DNA from: an uncultured Lachnospiraceae bacterium
GTDB lineage: Bacteria; Bacillota; Clostridia; Lachnospirales; Lachnospiraceae
Length of the DNA: 64,000 bases
NCBI GenBank assembly: GCA_910577045.1
Contig: CAJTLB010000006.1
Location: forward strand, 124,001 to 188,000
Direction of reading: 5' to 3'
Positions 35,474 through 44,493 of this stretch are shown here, piece after piece; position 1 is the first letter of the stretch, and every line of letters begins with the position of its first letter. Made by a program: the position numbers and the translations under genes. The notes under the pieces are model-generated. The model did not search any database and was not told the origin of the DNA. It saw nothing but the letters and a program-made list of their open reading frames with translations.

Positions 35474-37162
35474 TTATGCCTTTAATACAAACTGTCCCAC
35501 TAAATGCTCTAAATTATCTGACTGTGCAGACAATTCTTCACTAGTAGCTGAAGTTTCTTGTGCAGCAGCAGAATTACTTTGAATAACTTCTGAAATCTGC
35601 TCTACCCCAAGTTCTAGTTGTTTCATTGCATCTGCCTGTGAATTAGACAACTCACTAATCTCATGTGTAGAGTTTGCAAGTGACTTAATTCCATTAATTA
35701 CAGATTCGATTGCTGCTGTTGTCTTTAATGTAATATTATTTCCTTGTTCAATTTCCTGAATCGAATTTTCAATCAATCTCTTTGTATTTACAGCGGAATT
35801 TGCACTATCTGATGCAAGCTTGCCTATCTGGTCTGCCACTACAGCAAATCCCTTGCCTGCTTCTCCTGCTCTTGCTGCCTCAATCGAAGCATTCAGTGAT
35901 AAAAGATTTGTTTGTGCTGCAATATCTTCAATTTCAGCAATAATATTTGCAATTTCTTTTGATGTATTATTAATACGTTCCATTGCCTCATTTAAATGCT
36001 TAATATCTTCATTGCTCTTTTCTGCTTCTTGCTCAAACTCTTTTGCTGCCTCATATGATTGATTTGCTTTTTTAGAACTATTAATAACTGCTTCTGTAAC
36101 ATTTTGGATTGTTGCTGTTAATTCTTGCACAGAACCTGCTTGATCCGTTGCCCCTTCTGCCAATGATTGTGCACTCTCAGCCATCTGTCCTGCCCCAAGT
36201 GCCACCTGTTCAGAAGCTTCGTTAATCCTTCCAAGTGTATTGCTTAATGAATTGGTAATCATAGTGATTGCTTCATCTAATGCCTTAAAGTCACCCTTAA
36301 ATGGAATTTTAGTTTCCACATTAAAATTCCCTGCTGCAAGCTCTGCACATATCCTTGTTAATTCCTCGATATATGCCCGGATCATTTCAGCAGCTTCCTT
36401 AAAGGAATCTGTCATTTCACCAATCTCGTCTGGATACATCTTTTCTACTTGGATATGGAGATTACCACTTGCAAGCTTTGCAGATGCTTCTTTTACTTTT
36501 CCAATTGGATTTGCAAACAAACCTGCTACAAACCCTGAAAACTTCATTGAGATAAAAATTGCTACAAAAATAACAATTACCATAACTCCCATAATCACAT
36601 AAGTTTGAATTGTTAAACTTCTAGAAACCTTATTCCCTGTTTCTACATTATAATCAATCAGTGCTTCTACAGCATCTGTAAGTTTCTTTAATGTTGGTTT
36701 TCCTTGTGTCATAAGAAGCTCTAAAGCGTCACTAGCTTCATTCCTTAACGCCATTTCCCGTACCTGAGCAAAAATACTCCTGTAAAGAGGCAATGTTTCA
36801 TCAATTATTTTAATGTACTCCAGCTCTTCTGTTGTATTACAGTGTTGCTTCATCGTTATAAGCGCTTCATCCGTGATGGCTTTTATTCCATCTAGTTCTT
36901 CTGTTGCCTCCTGCATTAATGCTTCATCTTCCAAAAGGATTAGCTCTCTAATCATAGCAGGTTCTTTATTTAGATATGTACTAAATATACCAATTTCACC
37001 CTGTGAAAATCCATTTGTCACCAACGCATGGCTATAATTAAGATTACTATATAATAAAATAATCAGCCCTAGAATTCCTGAAAGACTGGCAAGCATCACC
37101 ACTAATGTAAAGCAAAACCTTAACTTTCTTTCTACTTTCATTGTTTTTATCTTTTCAAACAC
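35474..37162 (-). CDS. Methyl-accepting chemotaxis protein with four-helix-bundle sensor
   Basis: A 562-residue chemoreceptor. The N-terminal helix (about 16-38) and a second near 190-215 flank a ~150-residue all-helical extracellular domain of the 4HB_MCP kind. HAMP-like segments follow, with two related DEIG/GNFNVE blocks, then the signalling tip IAAQTNLLSLNASIEAARAG near residue 430. Translation starts at GTG, supported by GGAGG eight bases upstream; the first in-frame ATG is seven codons later. It has two possible promoters and its own terminator. Confidence 0.92.
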   Translation of the reverse strand: MFEKIKTMKVERKLRFCFTLVVMLASLSGILGLIILLYSNLNYSHALVTNGFSQGEIGIFSTYLNKEPAMIRELILLEDEALMQEATEELDGIKAITDEALITMKQHCNTTEELEYIKIIDETLPLYRSIFAQVREMALRNEASDALELLMTQGKPTLKKLTDAVEALIDYNVETGNKVSRSLTIQTYVIMGVMVIVIFVAIFISMKFSGFVAGLFANPIGKVKEASAKLASGNLHIQVEKMYPDEIGEMTDSFKEAAEMIRAYIEELTRICAELAAGNFNVETKIPFKGDFKALDEAITMITNSLSNTLGRINEASEQVALGAGQMAESAQSLAEGATDQAGSVQELTATIQNVTEAVINSSKKANQSYEAAKEFEQEAEKSNEDIKHLNEAMERINNTSKEIANIIAEIEDIAAQTNLLSLNASIEAARAGEAGKGFAVVADQIGKLASDSANSAVNTKRLIENSIQEIEQGNNITLKTTAAIESVINGIKSLANSTHEISELSNSQADAMKQLELGVEQISEVIQSNSAAAQETSATSEELSAQSDNLEHLVGQFVLKA

Positions 37163-37235
37163 TCTTTAATCCTCCCAAAAATAAACAAACACTTCTATTT
37201 CTCTCCTAAATTTGCTTCTTTATTTTTAACCAGCT

Positions 37236-37263
37236 TAAATACAATACTATATTCTCATGTCAA
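37236..37263 (-). promoter_or_regulatory. Proximal promoter of the second chemoreceptor gene
   Basis: The minus strand reads TTGACA (37258-37263), 16 bases, TATTTA (37236-37241). Confidence 0.6.
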
Positions 37264-37298
37264 GGTGCTGTTTTAATATGATATATCTGAACTCATTA

Positions 37299-37327
37299 AT
37301 TATAACATCATTTTGCATAAAAAACAA
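37299..37327 (-). promoter_or_regulatory. Distal promoter of the second chemoreceptor gene
   Basis: The minus strand reads TTGTTT (37322-37327), 17 bases, TATAAT (37299-37304). Confidence 0.55.
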
Positions 37328-37474
37328 CCTTCTTTTATGGGAATTTTTGACGAAATTTGTTAATATATAGCTATATTTTAGCTAAAATAGATAATATACT
37401 TCTATATTCAATCCTTTTTTATCAAAATCCAAAAATTTACTTTTTTTTGGAATAAAAAAATCCAAAAGAGCAAT

Positions 37475-38230
37475 TTACAACCGGTTAAAATAGGAACTTA
37501 AAGAATAACATAAATTTAAAGCTAACATAATAACAGGCTGATGTAACAAATAAATAATTAGAGAATGTCTCCCTATCCACTCTATATATCTAGACCAACC
37601 TTTTTCTAAATAATATAACCCATTTTTCCCTTTTATAAAAAAATAAAGATAATACCCAAAAATAAATAAAAATACCCATGGGACCAAAGAAAAATAATCA
37701 GAGGACATAAACCCAAAATAAGGGAACCCTAAATATGCTGTAAACATATTTCGGTACCAACTACTGGGGATTACAAAGAAATTCCAATTTTCAAACCCTC
37801 CATACCCTTCATTCACATTGCGGAACAGCACAAAAAGTAATGCTGCCATTATCATTCCTAATTCTGGTTTTCTTCCTTTTAAAAGATGGCCTAATGGAAT
37901 CATAAGTAACATACAAGAACCAAGAAGCGTTAATACCCCAAACACCACTTGGTCCCTTGGCATAAAAATGCCTGTTATTACAGTTACCAAAAAACCTGAC
38001 ATAAATATGGTAATGCCCCGTTTTAATTTTCTTTTTCCCAATGGAAAACAAAAACCTGATAATAAAATAAAAGTCCAACAAATACTTTGCTGCCAAATAT
38101 ATGCTACTTCTGTTTGATACCATGTAATATCCCAGCCAAATATGTATACTAAATCCCATATTAGATGATAGACCATCATTCCAAGTAAAGTAAAACCCCT
38201 AATTCCATCTAGCATCCTATATCGCTTCAT
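37475..38230 (-). CDS. DUF1624 membrane protein (acyltransferase-like)
   Basis: A 251-residue protein with about seven hydrophobic helices. It begins KRYRMLDGIRGFTLLGMMVYHLIWDL, with the D-G-x-RG motif and a His in the first helix that are typical of DUF1624 and related to heparan-alpha-glucosaminide N-acetyltransferases and acyltransferase-3 proteins. Near the C-terminus HSLIIYLLHQPV is also typical. The substrate is unknown; the family may acylate surface glycans. It follows a chemoreceptor gene by 30 bases with a weak ribosome binding site. Confidence 0.85.
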   Translation of the reverse strand: MKRYRMLDGIRGFTLLGMMVYHLIWDLVYIFGWDITWYQTEVAYIWQQSICWTFILLSGFCFPLGKRKLKRGITIFMSGFLVTVITGIFMPRDQVVFGVLTLLGSCMLLMIPLGHLLKGRKPELGMIMAALLFVLFRNVNEGYGGFENWNFFVIPSSWYRNMFTAYLGFPYFGFMSSDYFSLVPWVFLFIFGYYLYFFIKGKNGLYYLEKGWSRYIEWIGRHSLIIYLLHQPVIMLALNLCYSLSSYFNRL

Positions 38231-38260
38231 CTGTGCAATATCATTCCCTTTTGTAAAAAT

Positions 38261-39559
38261 TTATCGTTCACGCACTTGGAATTTCTTTGTTAATTTATCT
38301 AAAGCAACGGCTTCTGTAGAAAGCTCTTCACTAAACGACAATAATTCTTTTGAAGATAACGTATTTTCCTGTGTTACTATTGTAATCTTTTCCATGCTGC
38401 CTTCTATTTCCCTTACTGCTACAGCTTGTTTATCAGAAGCAATGCTAATGCCTGCTACCTCTAAAATAATCGAATCCAAATCTTCAATTACGGTTTTCAA
38501 TGCCTTTTCTGTTTCACTTACCTTTTGGTTCCCATTCTCAACCTCGTATTGGTTCTGATCGAGCAGATGCCTTGTCGTTTCTGCTGACTTTGCACTATTC
38601 TCAGCTAATTTCTGGATCTCTTCTGCCACTACGGCAAAACCTTTCCCTGCTTCCCCTGCTCTTGCTGCCTCAATGGAAGCATTTAACGACAATAAATTTG
38701 TCCTAGAAGCAATATCTTCTATTTCTGCAATAACTGCCTTAATTTCCACGGATGTCTGAGAAATCCTTTCCATTGCCTCTACTAAAGCCTGCATTTTCTC
38801 TTTACTAACATCTGCTTCTTTCCCAACTTCCTTTGCTTTATCATGTACTCTGTCTGTAGCAGCACTATTGGCCGTAATCTGTTTTGCTACTTCAGCCACA
38901 TGGCTGCTTAACTTTTCTATAGACTCATTCTGGCTTTGTGCCCCATCTGCAAGCCTTTGTGCATTTCCTGCTAAATGATTCGAACCAGAAGAAACTTGGT
39001 TTGATGCTTCCTGCATTTCCCCAGCTATTCCACTAATACTAGAAACCGTATTGACAAGCTGATCCATAATTTGCCCAAAACTTCCTACATAAGCTTCCTT
39101 ACATTGAGAACGGACATCAAAATTCCCTCTTGCAAACTCACCTAGAATCTGTATTATATCATTAATAATCAAATTCAATTGTTTTCCTGTTTTTCGGAAA
39201 CAATCTGCAAGAGAACCAATTTCATCCTCCGACTTATATTCAATATTATTATTTAAGTCTCCTTCTGCCATTTTTATAGACACATCTTCTAACTCTTTTA
39301 ATGGATTAATAATGTAATATAACAGCCATTTTATCCTTTGTATACCCACCATAATACTAATGCCAGAAATAATCACTAAAATTGCTATACTAATAACCTT
39401 AAGTGTACCCTCTATCTGATCAGGCGCTGCCTCAATGCAGGATATTGCCAGAATTGCTATAACAATACTAGCTATGTAAAAGGTAATCAACATATAAAAA
39501 GACCTTTCAATTTTTCCGCGAATACTTTGCTGCTTAAATCTTTCTTCTGATGGTTTCAT
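38261..39559 (-). CDS. Methyl-accepting chemotaxis protein without an extracellular sensor
   Basis: A 432-residue chemoreceptor whose two transmembrane helices (about 22-42 and 56-78) are joined by a loop of only about 13 residues, so it cannot hold an external ligand domain. A HAMP domain (INPLKELEDVSIKMAEGDLN) and the signalling tip IASRTNLLSLNASIEAARAG follow. It may sense membrane state or internal signals, or partner other receptors. The ATG at 39559 is preferred because GGAGG lies eight bases upstream; the ATG at 39574 overlaps that site. Confidence 0.9.
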   Translation of the reverse strand: MKPSEERFKQQSIRGKIERSFYMLITFYIASIVIAILAISCIEAAPDQIEGTLKVISIAILVIISGISIMVGIQRIKWLLYYIINPLKELEDVSIKMAEGDLNNNIEYKSEDEIGSLADCFRKTGKQLNLIINDIIQILGEFARGNFDVRSQCKEAYVGSFGQIMDQLVNTVSSISGIAGEMQEASNQVSSGSNHLAGNAQRLADGAQSQNESIEKLSSHVAEVAKQITANSAATDRVHDKAKEVGKEADVSKEKMQALVEAMERISQTSVEIKAVIAEIEDIASRTNLLSLNASIEAARAGEAGKGFAVVAEEIQKLAENSAKSAETTRHLLDQNQYEVENGNQKVSETEKALKTVIEDLDSIILEVAGISIASDKQAVAVREIEGSMEKITIVTQENTLSSKELLSFSEELSTEAVALDKLTKKFQVRER

Positions 39560-39632
39560 TTTCCATACCTCCATTCTGCTATTTTTCAGTTAGTTATCCT
39601 TTTGGCTTTTTATTAATTATCACAATGTTATT

Positions 39633-39661
39633 ATTATAAAATAGGAAAGATAGAAATGCAA
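39633..39661 (-). promoter_or_regulatory. Sigma-A promoter of the sensorless chemoreceptor gene
   Basis: The minus strand reads TTGCAT (39656-39661), 17 bases, TATAAT (39633-39638). Confidence 0.8.
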
Positions 39662-39736
39662 GACTAATTATTTCTTGATTATTTAGAAAATATAAATTTG
39701 ACAAACCCACATATTTTGTTGTTTTCGTGCCTTTTT

Positions 39737-39769
39737 GTTGTTGACAACAACTAAAGCATAATTTATAAT
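39737..39769 (+). promoter_or_regulatory. Consensus promoter with overlapping dyad upstream of the Uma2 gene
   Basis: TTGACA (39741-39746), exactly 17 bases, TATAAT (39764-39769) match the sigma-A consensus in all twelve positions. The dyad GTTGTT-GAC-AACAAC (39737-39751) spans the -35, as a repressor site would. Confidence 0.8.
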
Positions 39770-39811
39770 TGCATTGCTGAAAAATACAGACTTTCCAATT
39801 CTGATTATATA

Positions 39812-40032
39812 ATGATTGAAAAGTTTGTAAATCTAAAGCCAGAAGTAAGGCAAAATATATATATAATTATTTTAGGGAAGTGGTCAGTACATTTCCCTAT
39901 GAAAATATAGAACTGCAAGAACAATCAGTGGAGGAACTGGAAGAAGCGTATACAAATAGTCGCTCTAACTCTGTATCAAAAACGACCTTATCTATTTCAA
40001 GTATTACAAATGAAAAACAGAAAAATGCTTAA
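39812..40032 (+). pseudogene. Apparently frameshifted small gene before Uma2
   Basis: One frame starts at the ATG at 39812 (MIEKFVNLKPEVRQN) and stops after about 32 codons. A second frame takes over from near 39860 to the TAA at 40030-40032 and reads a hydrophilic helix with ENIELQEQSVEELEEAY. The two overlap at a run of alternating A and T (39854-39866), a likely slippage spot. Joined, they would give a protein of about 70 residues. I do not recognise it; the start faintly recalls TetR-type regulators. It lies downstream of a consensus promoter. It could also be non-coding. Confidence 0.3.
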
Positions 40033-40088
40033 AGAAAAGAAAGTAAGTATATAATATAAACAACAATACAAGAAAGGAGATTTTTAGT

Positions 40089-40640
40089 ATGGATTTAGCC
40101 CTGGAAAAAATTTACACAGAAAATGATTATTATAATCTACCAGAAAATACTCGAGCAGAACTAATTGATGGACATTTCTACAATATGTCTGCACCTAGCC
40201 GGATACATCAAGAAATTTTAAACTATATCAATAACACTATTTTTAACTATATTAGATCAAAAAATGGGCTTTGCAAAGTTTACCCTGCTCCATTTGCTGT
40301 CCAATTATTCAAAGATAAAACCACAATAGTTGAACCAGATATCAGTGTTATCTGTGATAAAAACAAACTTACAAATCGAGGCTGTTTTGGGGCACCAAAC
40401 TGGATTATTGAAATCGTTTCTCCTAACAACGCTAACCACGATTATATACGCAAACTAAATTTATATGCAAATGCAGGCGTTCAAGAATACTGGATTGTTG
40501 ATCCTATGACCAAACTAGTCTATATATATCACTTTAAAACTGACCATTTCAAAGCCCTGCCTTACTCTTTTAATGATGAAATCAGAGGTAGTATCTTTGA
40601 AGACTTCTGTATTTGCCTAAAGGAATTTATAGCAGAATAA
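40089..40640 (+). CDS. Uma2 family (DUF820) PD-(D/E)XK nuclease-fold protein
   Basis: A 183-residue protein of the Uma2 family, common in cyanobacteria and Firmicutes and often in accessory regions. Motifs are YYNLPENTRAELIDGHFYNM at the start, the acidic VEPDISVIC, the core WIIEIVSP with Glu, then a Lys in RKLNLYANAGVQEYWIVDP. These fit the nuclease core, but a biological role for the family is not established. AAGGAG lies nine bases before the ATG. The only gene close by is the broken frame upstream. Confidence 0.9.
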   Translation: MDLALEKIYTENDYYNLPENTRAELIDGHFYNMSAPSRIHQEILNYINNTIFNYIRSKNGLCKVYPAPFAVQLFKDKTTIVEPDISVICDKNKLTNRGCFGAPNWIIEIVSPNNANHDYIRKLNLYANAGVQEYWIVDPMTKLVYIYHFKTDHFKALPYSFNDEIRGSIFEDFCICLKEFIAE

Positions 40641-40738
40641 AAGAAGCACTACATAGGAGTGCCACTTTAAATGTGCCAGAGTAAATGGAAAATGCAAACA
40701 AGTATCTAAAAGTGGGTTTAGAACCAAAAAAGGAGTGG

Positions 40739-40790
40739 TTGCCCACCCGTAAAATTTAGGTGGGCAAATGGTGGACAATTTCCACTTTTT
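40739..40790 (+). terminator. Two hairpins between Uma2 and rlmD
   Basis: A 9-bp stem pairs 40739-40747 with 40759-40767, and a 5-bp stem at 40771-40785 is followed by five T on the plus strand. They lie between convergent genes; the second could terminate the Uma2 transcript. Confidence 0.5.
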
Positions 40791-40817
40791 CGCTTCTTCA
40801 AATCCCAAAAATACGTA

Positions 40818-42008
40818 TTATTTCTTGACTATCTGGCAAATAGTTTCAATAGAATCTGTCCATGGGAACATATCAACTGGGACTGCCACTTTTGCATCAT
40901 ACCCTTTTTGTTTAAAGTATTGTAAATCCCTTGCAAGTGTTTCTGGGTTACACGAAATATAAACTACACGCTTTGCCTTTACTGCTGCCAATGAATCTAT
41001 AAATTCCTCTGTACTGCCACTTCTAGGTGGGTCCATAAATACAATATCCAATGTCTGCCCATCTTTTGCAAGCTGTACCATAAATTCACTGGCATCTCCC
41101 TGAAAAAAACGTACATTTTCTATTTTATTTCTTTTTGCATTATTTATAGCATCTTTCACAGCTTCTGTATTTAATTCTACCCCTGCCACTTGCTTACAAT
41201 AAGGAGATGCAATTAAGGAAATTGTGCCTATTCCGCAATATGCGTCTAGTACATTTTCTTTCCCTGTCAGCCCTGCTAGTTCTATTGCTTTTTTATACAG
41301 TTTTTCAGTTTGGGTAGGATTTACCTGATAAAAAGATCTAGAAGAAATGCGGAATGTATATCCACACAGCTTATCTTCTATATAGCCTTTCCCATATAAA
41401 ATATTTTCTTTTTTCCCTAATACCATACTGGTATTCCTATCATTTACATTTTGTATTATAGTGGTAATCTCATTATGTTCTTTTAGCAAAGCTTTTACAA
41501 AATTATTTTTAGAAGGAAATACCGGAGATGTAGTGACAAGCACTACCATAACCTGCCCGCTTGAAAAACTGCGCCGTACCAATACATGCCTTAATAGCCC
41601 ATATCCTGTATCCTCATCATATATTTTAATCTTAAAAGAAGGCAGCAGTTTCCGTACAGACACAATAATTGCATCACTTTTCTGATCCTCTATTATACAG
41701 CTGTCAATAGGCACTACCTTATGTGTCCCTTCTTGGTAAATGCCAGAAATAACTTTCCCTTTCCTGTCCCTGTCAAATACTGCGTGTACTTTATTCCTAT
41801 AATAATATGGGTTTTCCATGCTAAGTATTGGCTGTACTTTACAAAACTCTTTTAATAAGGCTTGTACTATTTTCTGTTTTTCCTTTAATTGTTTTTCATA
41901 GGTTATCCCTTGATAAGCGCAGCCACCACATTTTTTTGAATATTGGCAGCCTATCTTTTCTTTTTTCTCTATACTTTCTTTTTTTTGTACATTTTCCCTT
42001 GTCTGCAT
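40818..42008 (-). CDS. rlmD: 23S rRNA (uracil-C5)-methyltransferase RlmD family
   Basis: A TrmA/RumA-family m5U methyltransferase of 396 residues. The iron-sulphur ligands are Cys21, Cys27, Cys30 and Cys104 (the last in IDSCIIED). The SAM region has LDAYCGIGTISL, DPPRSG is present, and the catalytic Cys353 is in YISCNPETLARD. An N-terminal TRAM domain is missing, so it is the short form. Firmicutes homologues can modify U747, U1939 or both (RlmCD), so the exact target is not certain. It follows lnt by 23 bases. Confidence 0.92.
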   Translation of the reverse strand: MQTRENVQKKESIEKKEKIGCQYSKKCGGCAYQGITYEKQLKEKQKIVQALLKEFCKVQPILSMENPYYYRNKVHAVFDRDRKGKVISGIYQEGTHKVVPIDSCIIEDQKSDAIIVSVRKLLPSFKIKIYDEDTGYGLLRHVLVRRSFSSGQVMVVLVTTSPVFPSKNNFVKALLKEHNEITTIIQNVNDRNTSMVLGKKENILYGKGYIEDKLCGYTFRISSRSFYQVNPTQTEKLYKKAIELAGLTGKENVLDAYCGIGTISLIASPYCKQVAGVELNTEAVKDAINNAKRNKIENVRFFQGDASEFMVQLAKDGQTLDIVFMDPPRSGSTEEFIDSLAAVKAKRVVYISCNPETLARDLQYFKQKGYDAKVAVPVDMFPWTDSIETICQIVKK

Positions 42009-42031
42009 TATGCCTTAACTCACTCTCTTTT

Positions 42032-43564
42032 TTACTTTTTAATTTTTTCTATTATATAAAAGAAAAAAGAAAAAATCAAGCTGCAGGCCCTCCTTAGGAT
42101 TAAAAGAATATACATTCCACATAAAACCCAAACAAACACCCTGCCTGCTTTTATATAAAGAGTACCATCCCGTTTTGGCCTCATTGCTGCTTGAAACGCC
42201 ATACTGGTATTCTCCGGTATACTGGCAACTACACGCCCCCGTCCATCTATTATAGCACTAATCCCTGTATTCCCAGCACGGATTACATAACGGTCACTTT
42301 CCACTGCACGGAGTATTGCATGGGCATAATGTTCCCTCATTGCTGGTGTATTTTGGAACCAAGAGTCATTACTTACGATAACCAAAGCCTCTGCCCCTTT
42401 TTCTACTGCTTCTTTTGCAATCTCTGGAAAAATAGACTCATAACAGATTAATGCCCCTATTTTCCCTGCCTTTGTATCAAATACTGCCATTTCTTCCCCT
42501 GCCTTAAAATAATTTCCTGACATAAAATCTATTAACCATGGGCACATCTTATTAAAAAACTCTGCAAATGGAAGAAATTCTCCAAATGGCACTAAAATTT
42601 GTTTTCTATAAACCGTTTGGTTAATCCCATCTTCTTTTATATGGTAGACAACATTATAAAAATTTGTTTCTTCTCCTATTTCCTCTTTTTGAATGGCACC
42701 TACTAATAGTTCTGCTGAAAGCTGTTTGCTAATAGACATTAACTCTTCTCTTCCTTCCTTCTCATCCATCACCGCATAAGGAAGAGCTGTTTCTGGCATA
42801 ATAATTAATTCTACAAAAGGATTAGCATACTGATAAGCCAATTTTTTATAATCCTTTAAAATATCCTTTGATTCCATTGCCCATTTTTCGCTTCCCTCAT
42901 GGTTTCCTTGTACTATTAGCACCTGTTTTGTCCCTTCTTCTTTTTGGTACAGCCTTACTTCCCCATATAATAAAACTGCCCCTATAAAAGCTCCTGCCAA
43001 AACTATAGAGCGATCTAGTTTCCGTTTCATTATCAGTTTTGCTAACCATGTATTCCAAAGAATCACACAAAAACTTACAAAAAGGCTTCCAAACAAAGAA
43101 GCACCTTGGATAAAAATCGGCATTTTTACAACAGGGACTGCTAACCGGAACCACGGGAAAGAAACCATAGGCACTATTTCTTGCAGCCATTCCCCCAAAG
43201 TATACAAACCTGCCAGTAAGAATATATCTATACTGCTTCCCCTACGCCAATACTGAAATGGATATAATGCTATCCACATAAGGAATGTCAGTATTATACT
43301 AATTGCTAAAATAACCCCTGCAAATAAAACATTCGCCGTATAAATAGGAAGAGGGACAACATCTGTTAAAGAAAATAAAAAGGAAAGCCCTGTAATATAA
43401 TATCCCAGCCCATATCCTATTAAAAAAAATGAAATTTTCTTTTTAGAAAACAGAATCCCAGCAAATGGAATTAGTACAAAAAAGCTTCCAATCCACAACT
43501 CTTCTACAGAATATACTAATCCCATTATTATGCCATTCATCAGCCCTAACATTGCAAGCCACAT
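42032..43564 (-). CDS. lnt: Apolipoprotein N-acyltransferase
   Basis: Lnt adds a third acyl chain to lipoproteins in the membrane. About seven N-terminal helices are followed by a nitrilase domain with all three catalytic positions: Glu in MPETALPY, Lys in YRKQILVPFGEF and Cys in ALICYESIFPE. The frame extends to a TTG at 43600; the ATG at 43564 is preferred, with GAGG eight bases upstream, though 43570 is possible, giving about 510 residues. Lnt is unusual in Gram-positive bacteria other than actinobacteria but annotated in some Clostridia. Confidence 0.88.
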   Translation of the reverse strand: MWLAMLGLMNGIIMGLVYSVEELWIGSFFVLIPFAGILFSKKKISFFLIGYGLGYYITGLSFLFSLTDVVPLPIYTANVLFAGVILAISIILTFLMWIALYPFQYWRRGSSIDIFLLAGLYTLGEWLQEIVPMVSFPWFRLAVPVVKMPIFIQGASLFGSLFVSFCVILWNTWLAKLIMKRKLDRSIVLAGAFIGAVLLYGEVRLYQKEEGTKQVLIVQGNHEGSEKWAMESKDILKDYKKLAYQYANPFVELIIMPETALPYAVMDEKEGREELMSISKQLSAELLVGAIQKEEIGEETNFYNVVYHIKEDGINQTVYRKQILVPFGEFLPFAEFFNKMCPWLIDFMSGNYFKAGEEMAVFDTKAGKIGALICYESIFPEIAKEAVEKGAEALVIVSNDSWFQNTPAMREHYAHAILRAVESDRYVIRAGNTGISAIIDGRGRVVASIPENTSMAFQAAMRPKRDGTLYIKAGRVFVWVLCGMYILLILRRACSLIFSFFFYIIEKIKK

Positions 43565-43638
43565 ATTCATTCCCTCATATGCTAAATATTCTCTTTCCAA
43601 GTATTCCCCTATTTTATTGCACTATTCCAATTTTTCTA

Positions 43639-43667
43639 TTGCAAGTCCTAAGAATTAATGATAAAAT
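43639..43667 (+). promoter_or_regulatory. Sigma-A promoter of yebC
   Basis: TTGCAA (43639-43644), 17 bases, TAAAAT (43662-43667). Confidence 0.75.
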
Positions 43668-43716
43668 AAGACGACTATTATGATATTATTCAGTTGGAAA
43701 GAAAAGGAGCGTTACT

Positions 43717-44445
43717 ATGTCAGGACATTCGAAATTTGCCAATATTAAGCATAAGAAAGAAAAAAACGATGCTGCTAAAGGAAAGATTTTTACCGTAATT
43801 GGAAGGGAAATTGCAGTAGCTGTAAAAGAAGGCGGAGCTGATCCTGCCAATAATTCTAAATTACGTGATGTTATTGCAAAGGCAAAATCCAATAATATGC
43901 CAAATGACACCATTGAGCGAGGAATAAAAAAAGCCGCTGGAGATGCCAATTCTATAAATTATGTAGCTAATACATACGAAGGATATGGCCCTAATGGCAC
44001 TGCTGTTATTGTAGATACCTTAACAGACAATAAAAACCGTACTGCTTCTAATGTAAGAAATGCCTTTACCAAAGGCGGCGGGAATGTTGGGACTACTGGA
44101 TGTGTGTCTTTTATGTTTGATAAAAAAGGCCAAATTATTGTGGATAAAGAAGAATGTGAAATGGATGCAGATGAATTAATGATGATTGCATTAGATGCAG
44201 GTGCCGAAGATTTTAATGAAGAAGAAGATAACTTTGAGATTATAACAGCACCAGATGATTTTAGTGCAGTCCGTGAAGCATTAGAAGCTGCCAATATCAT
44301 TATGCTAGAAGCAGAAGTAACCATGATCCCACAAACTTGGGTAGAACTCACCAATGAAGAAGATATTAAAAAAATGAACCGCCTATTAGATTTATTAAAT
44401 GAAGATGATGATGTACAAGCTGTTTACCACAATTGGGATGAATAA
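43717..44445 (+). CDS. yebC: YebC/PmpR family protein
   Basis: A 242-residue member of the YebC/TACO1 family. It begins MSGHSKFANIKHKKEKNDAA, has NMPNDTIERGIKKAAGD and YEGYGPNGTAVIVD, and an acidic C-terminus. Family members are described as transcription regulators in proteobacteria and, more recently, as factors that help ribosomes through proline stretches. AAGGAG precedes the ATG. It is monocistronic, with a promoter and a terminator. Confidence 0.96.
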   Translation: MSGHSKFANIKHKKEKNDAAKGKIFTVIGREIAVAVKEGGADPANNSKLRDVIAKAKSNNMPNDTIERGIKKAAGDANSINYVANTYEGYGPNGTAVIVDTLTDNKNRTASNVRNAFTKGGGNVGTTGCVSFMFDKKGQIIVDKEECEMDADELMMIALDAGAEDFNEEEDNFEIITAPDDFSAVREALEAANIIMLEAEVTMIPQTWVELTNEEDIKKMNRLLDLLNEDDDVQAVYHNWDE

Positions 44446-44450
44446 AATAG

Positions 44451-44491
44451 AATGCCTATGTAGACCCTTCTACACAGGCATTTTCTACTTT
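44451..44491. terminator. Terminator between yebC and the convergent MATE gene
   Basis: A 14-bp near-perfect stem pairs 44451-44464 with 44469-44482, followed on the plus strand by a T-rich tail. Confidence 0.88.
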
Positions 44492-44493
44492 TA

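Larger units (their letters stand above)
37163..37474. other. Regulatory region upstream of the second chemoreceptor gene
   Basis: About 312 bases without a gene. It carries two sigma-A promoter candidates for the chemoreceptor gene and two adjacent 12-base palindromes (37365-37376 and 37376-37387), both centred on AGCT. Nothing else stands out; no good terminator for the DUF1624 gene was seen. Confidence 0.65.
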
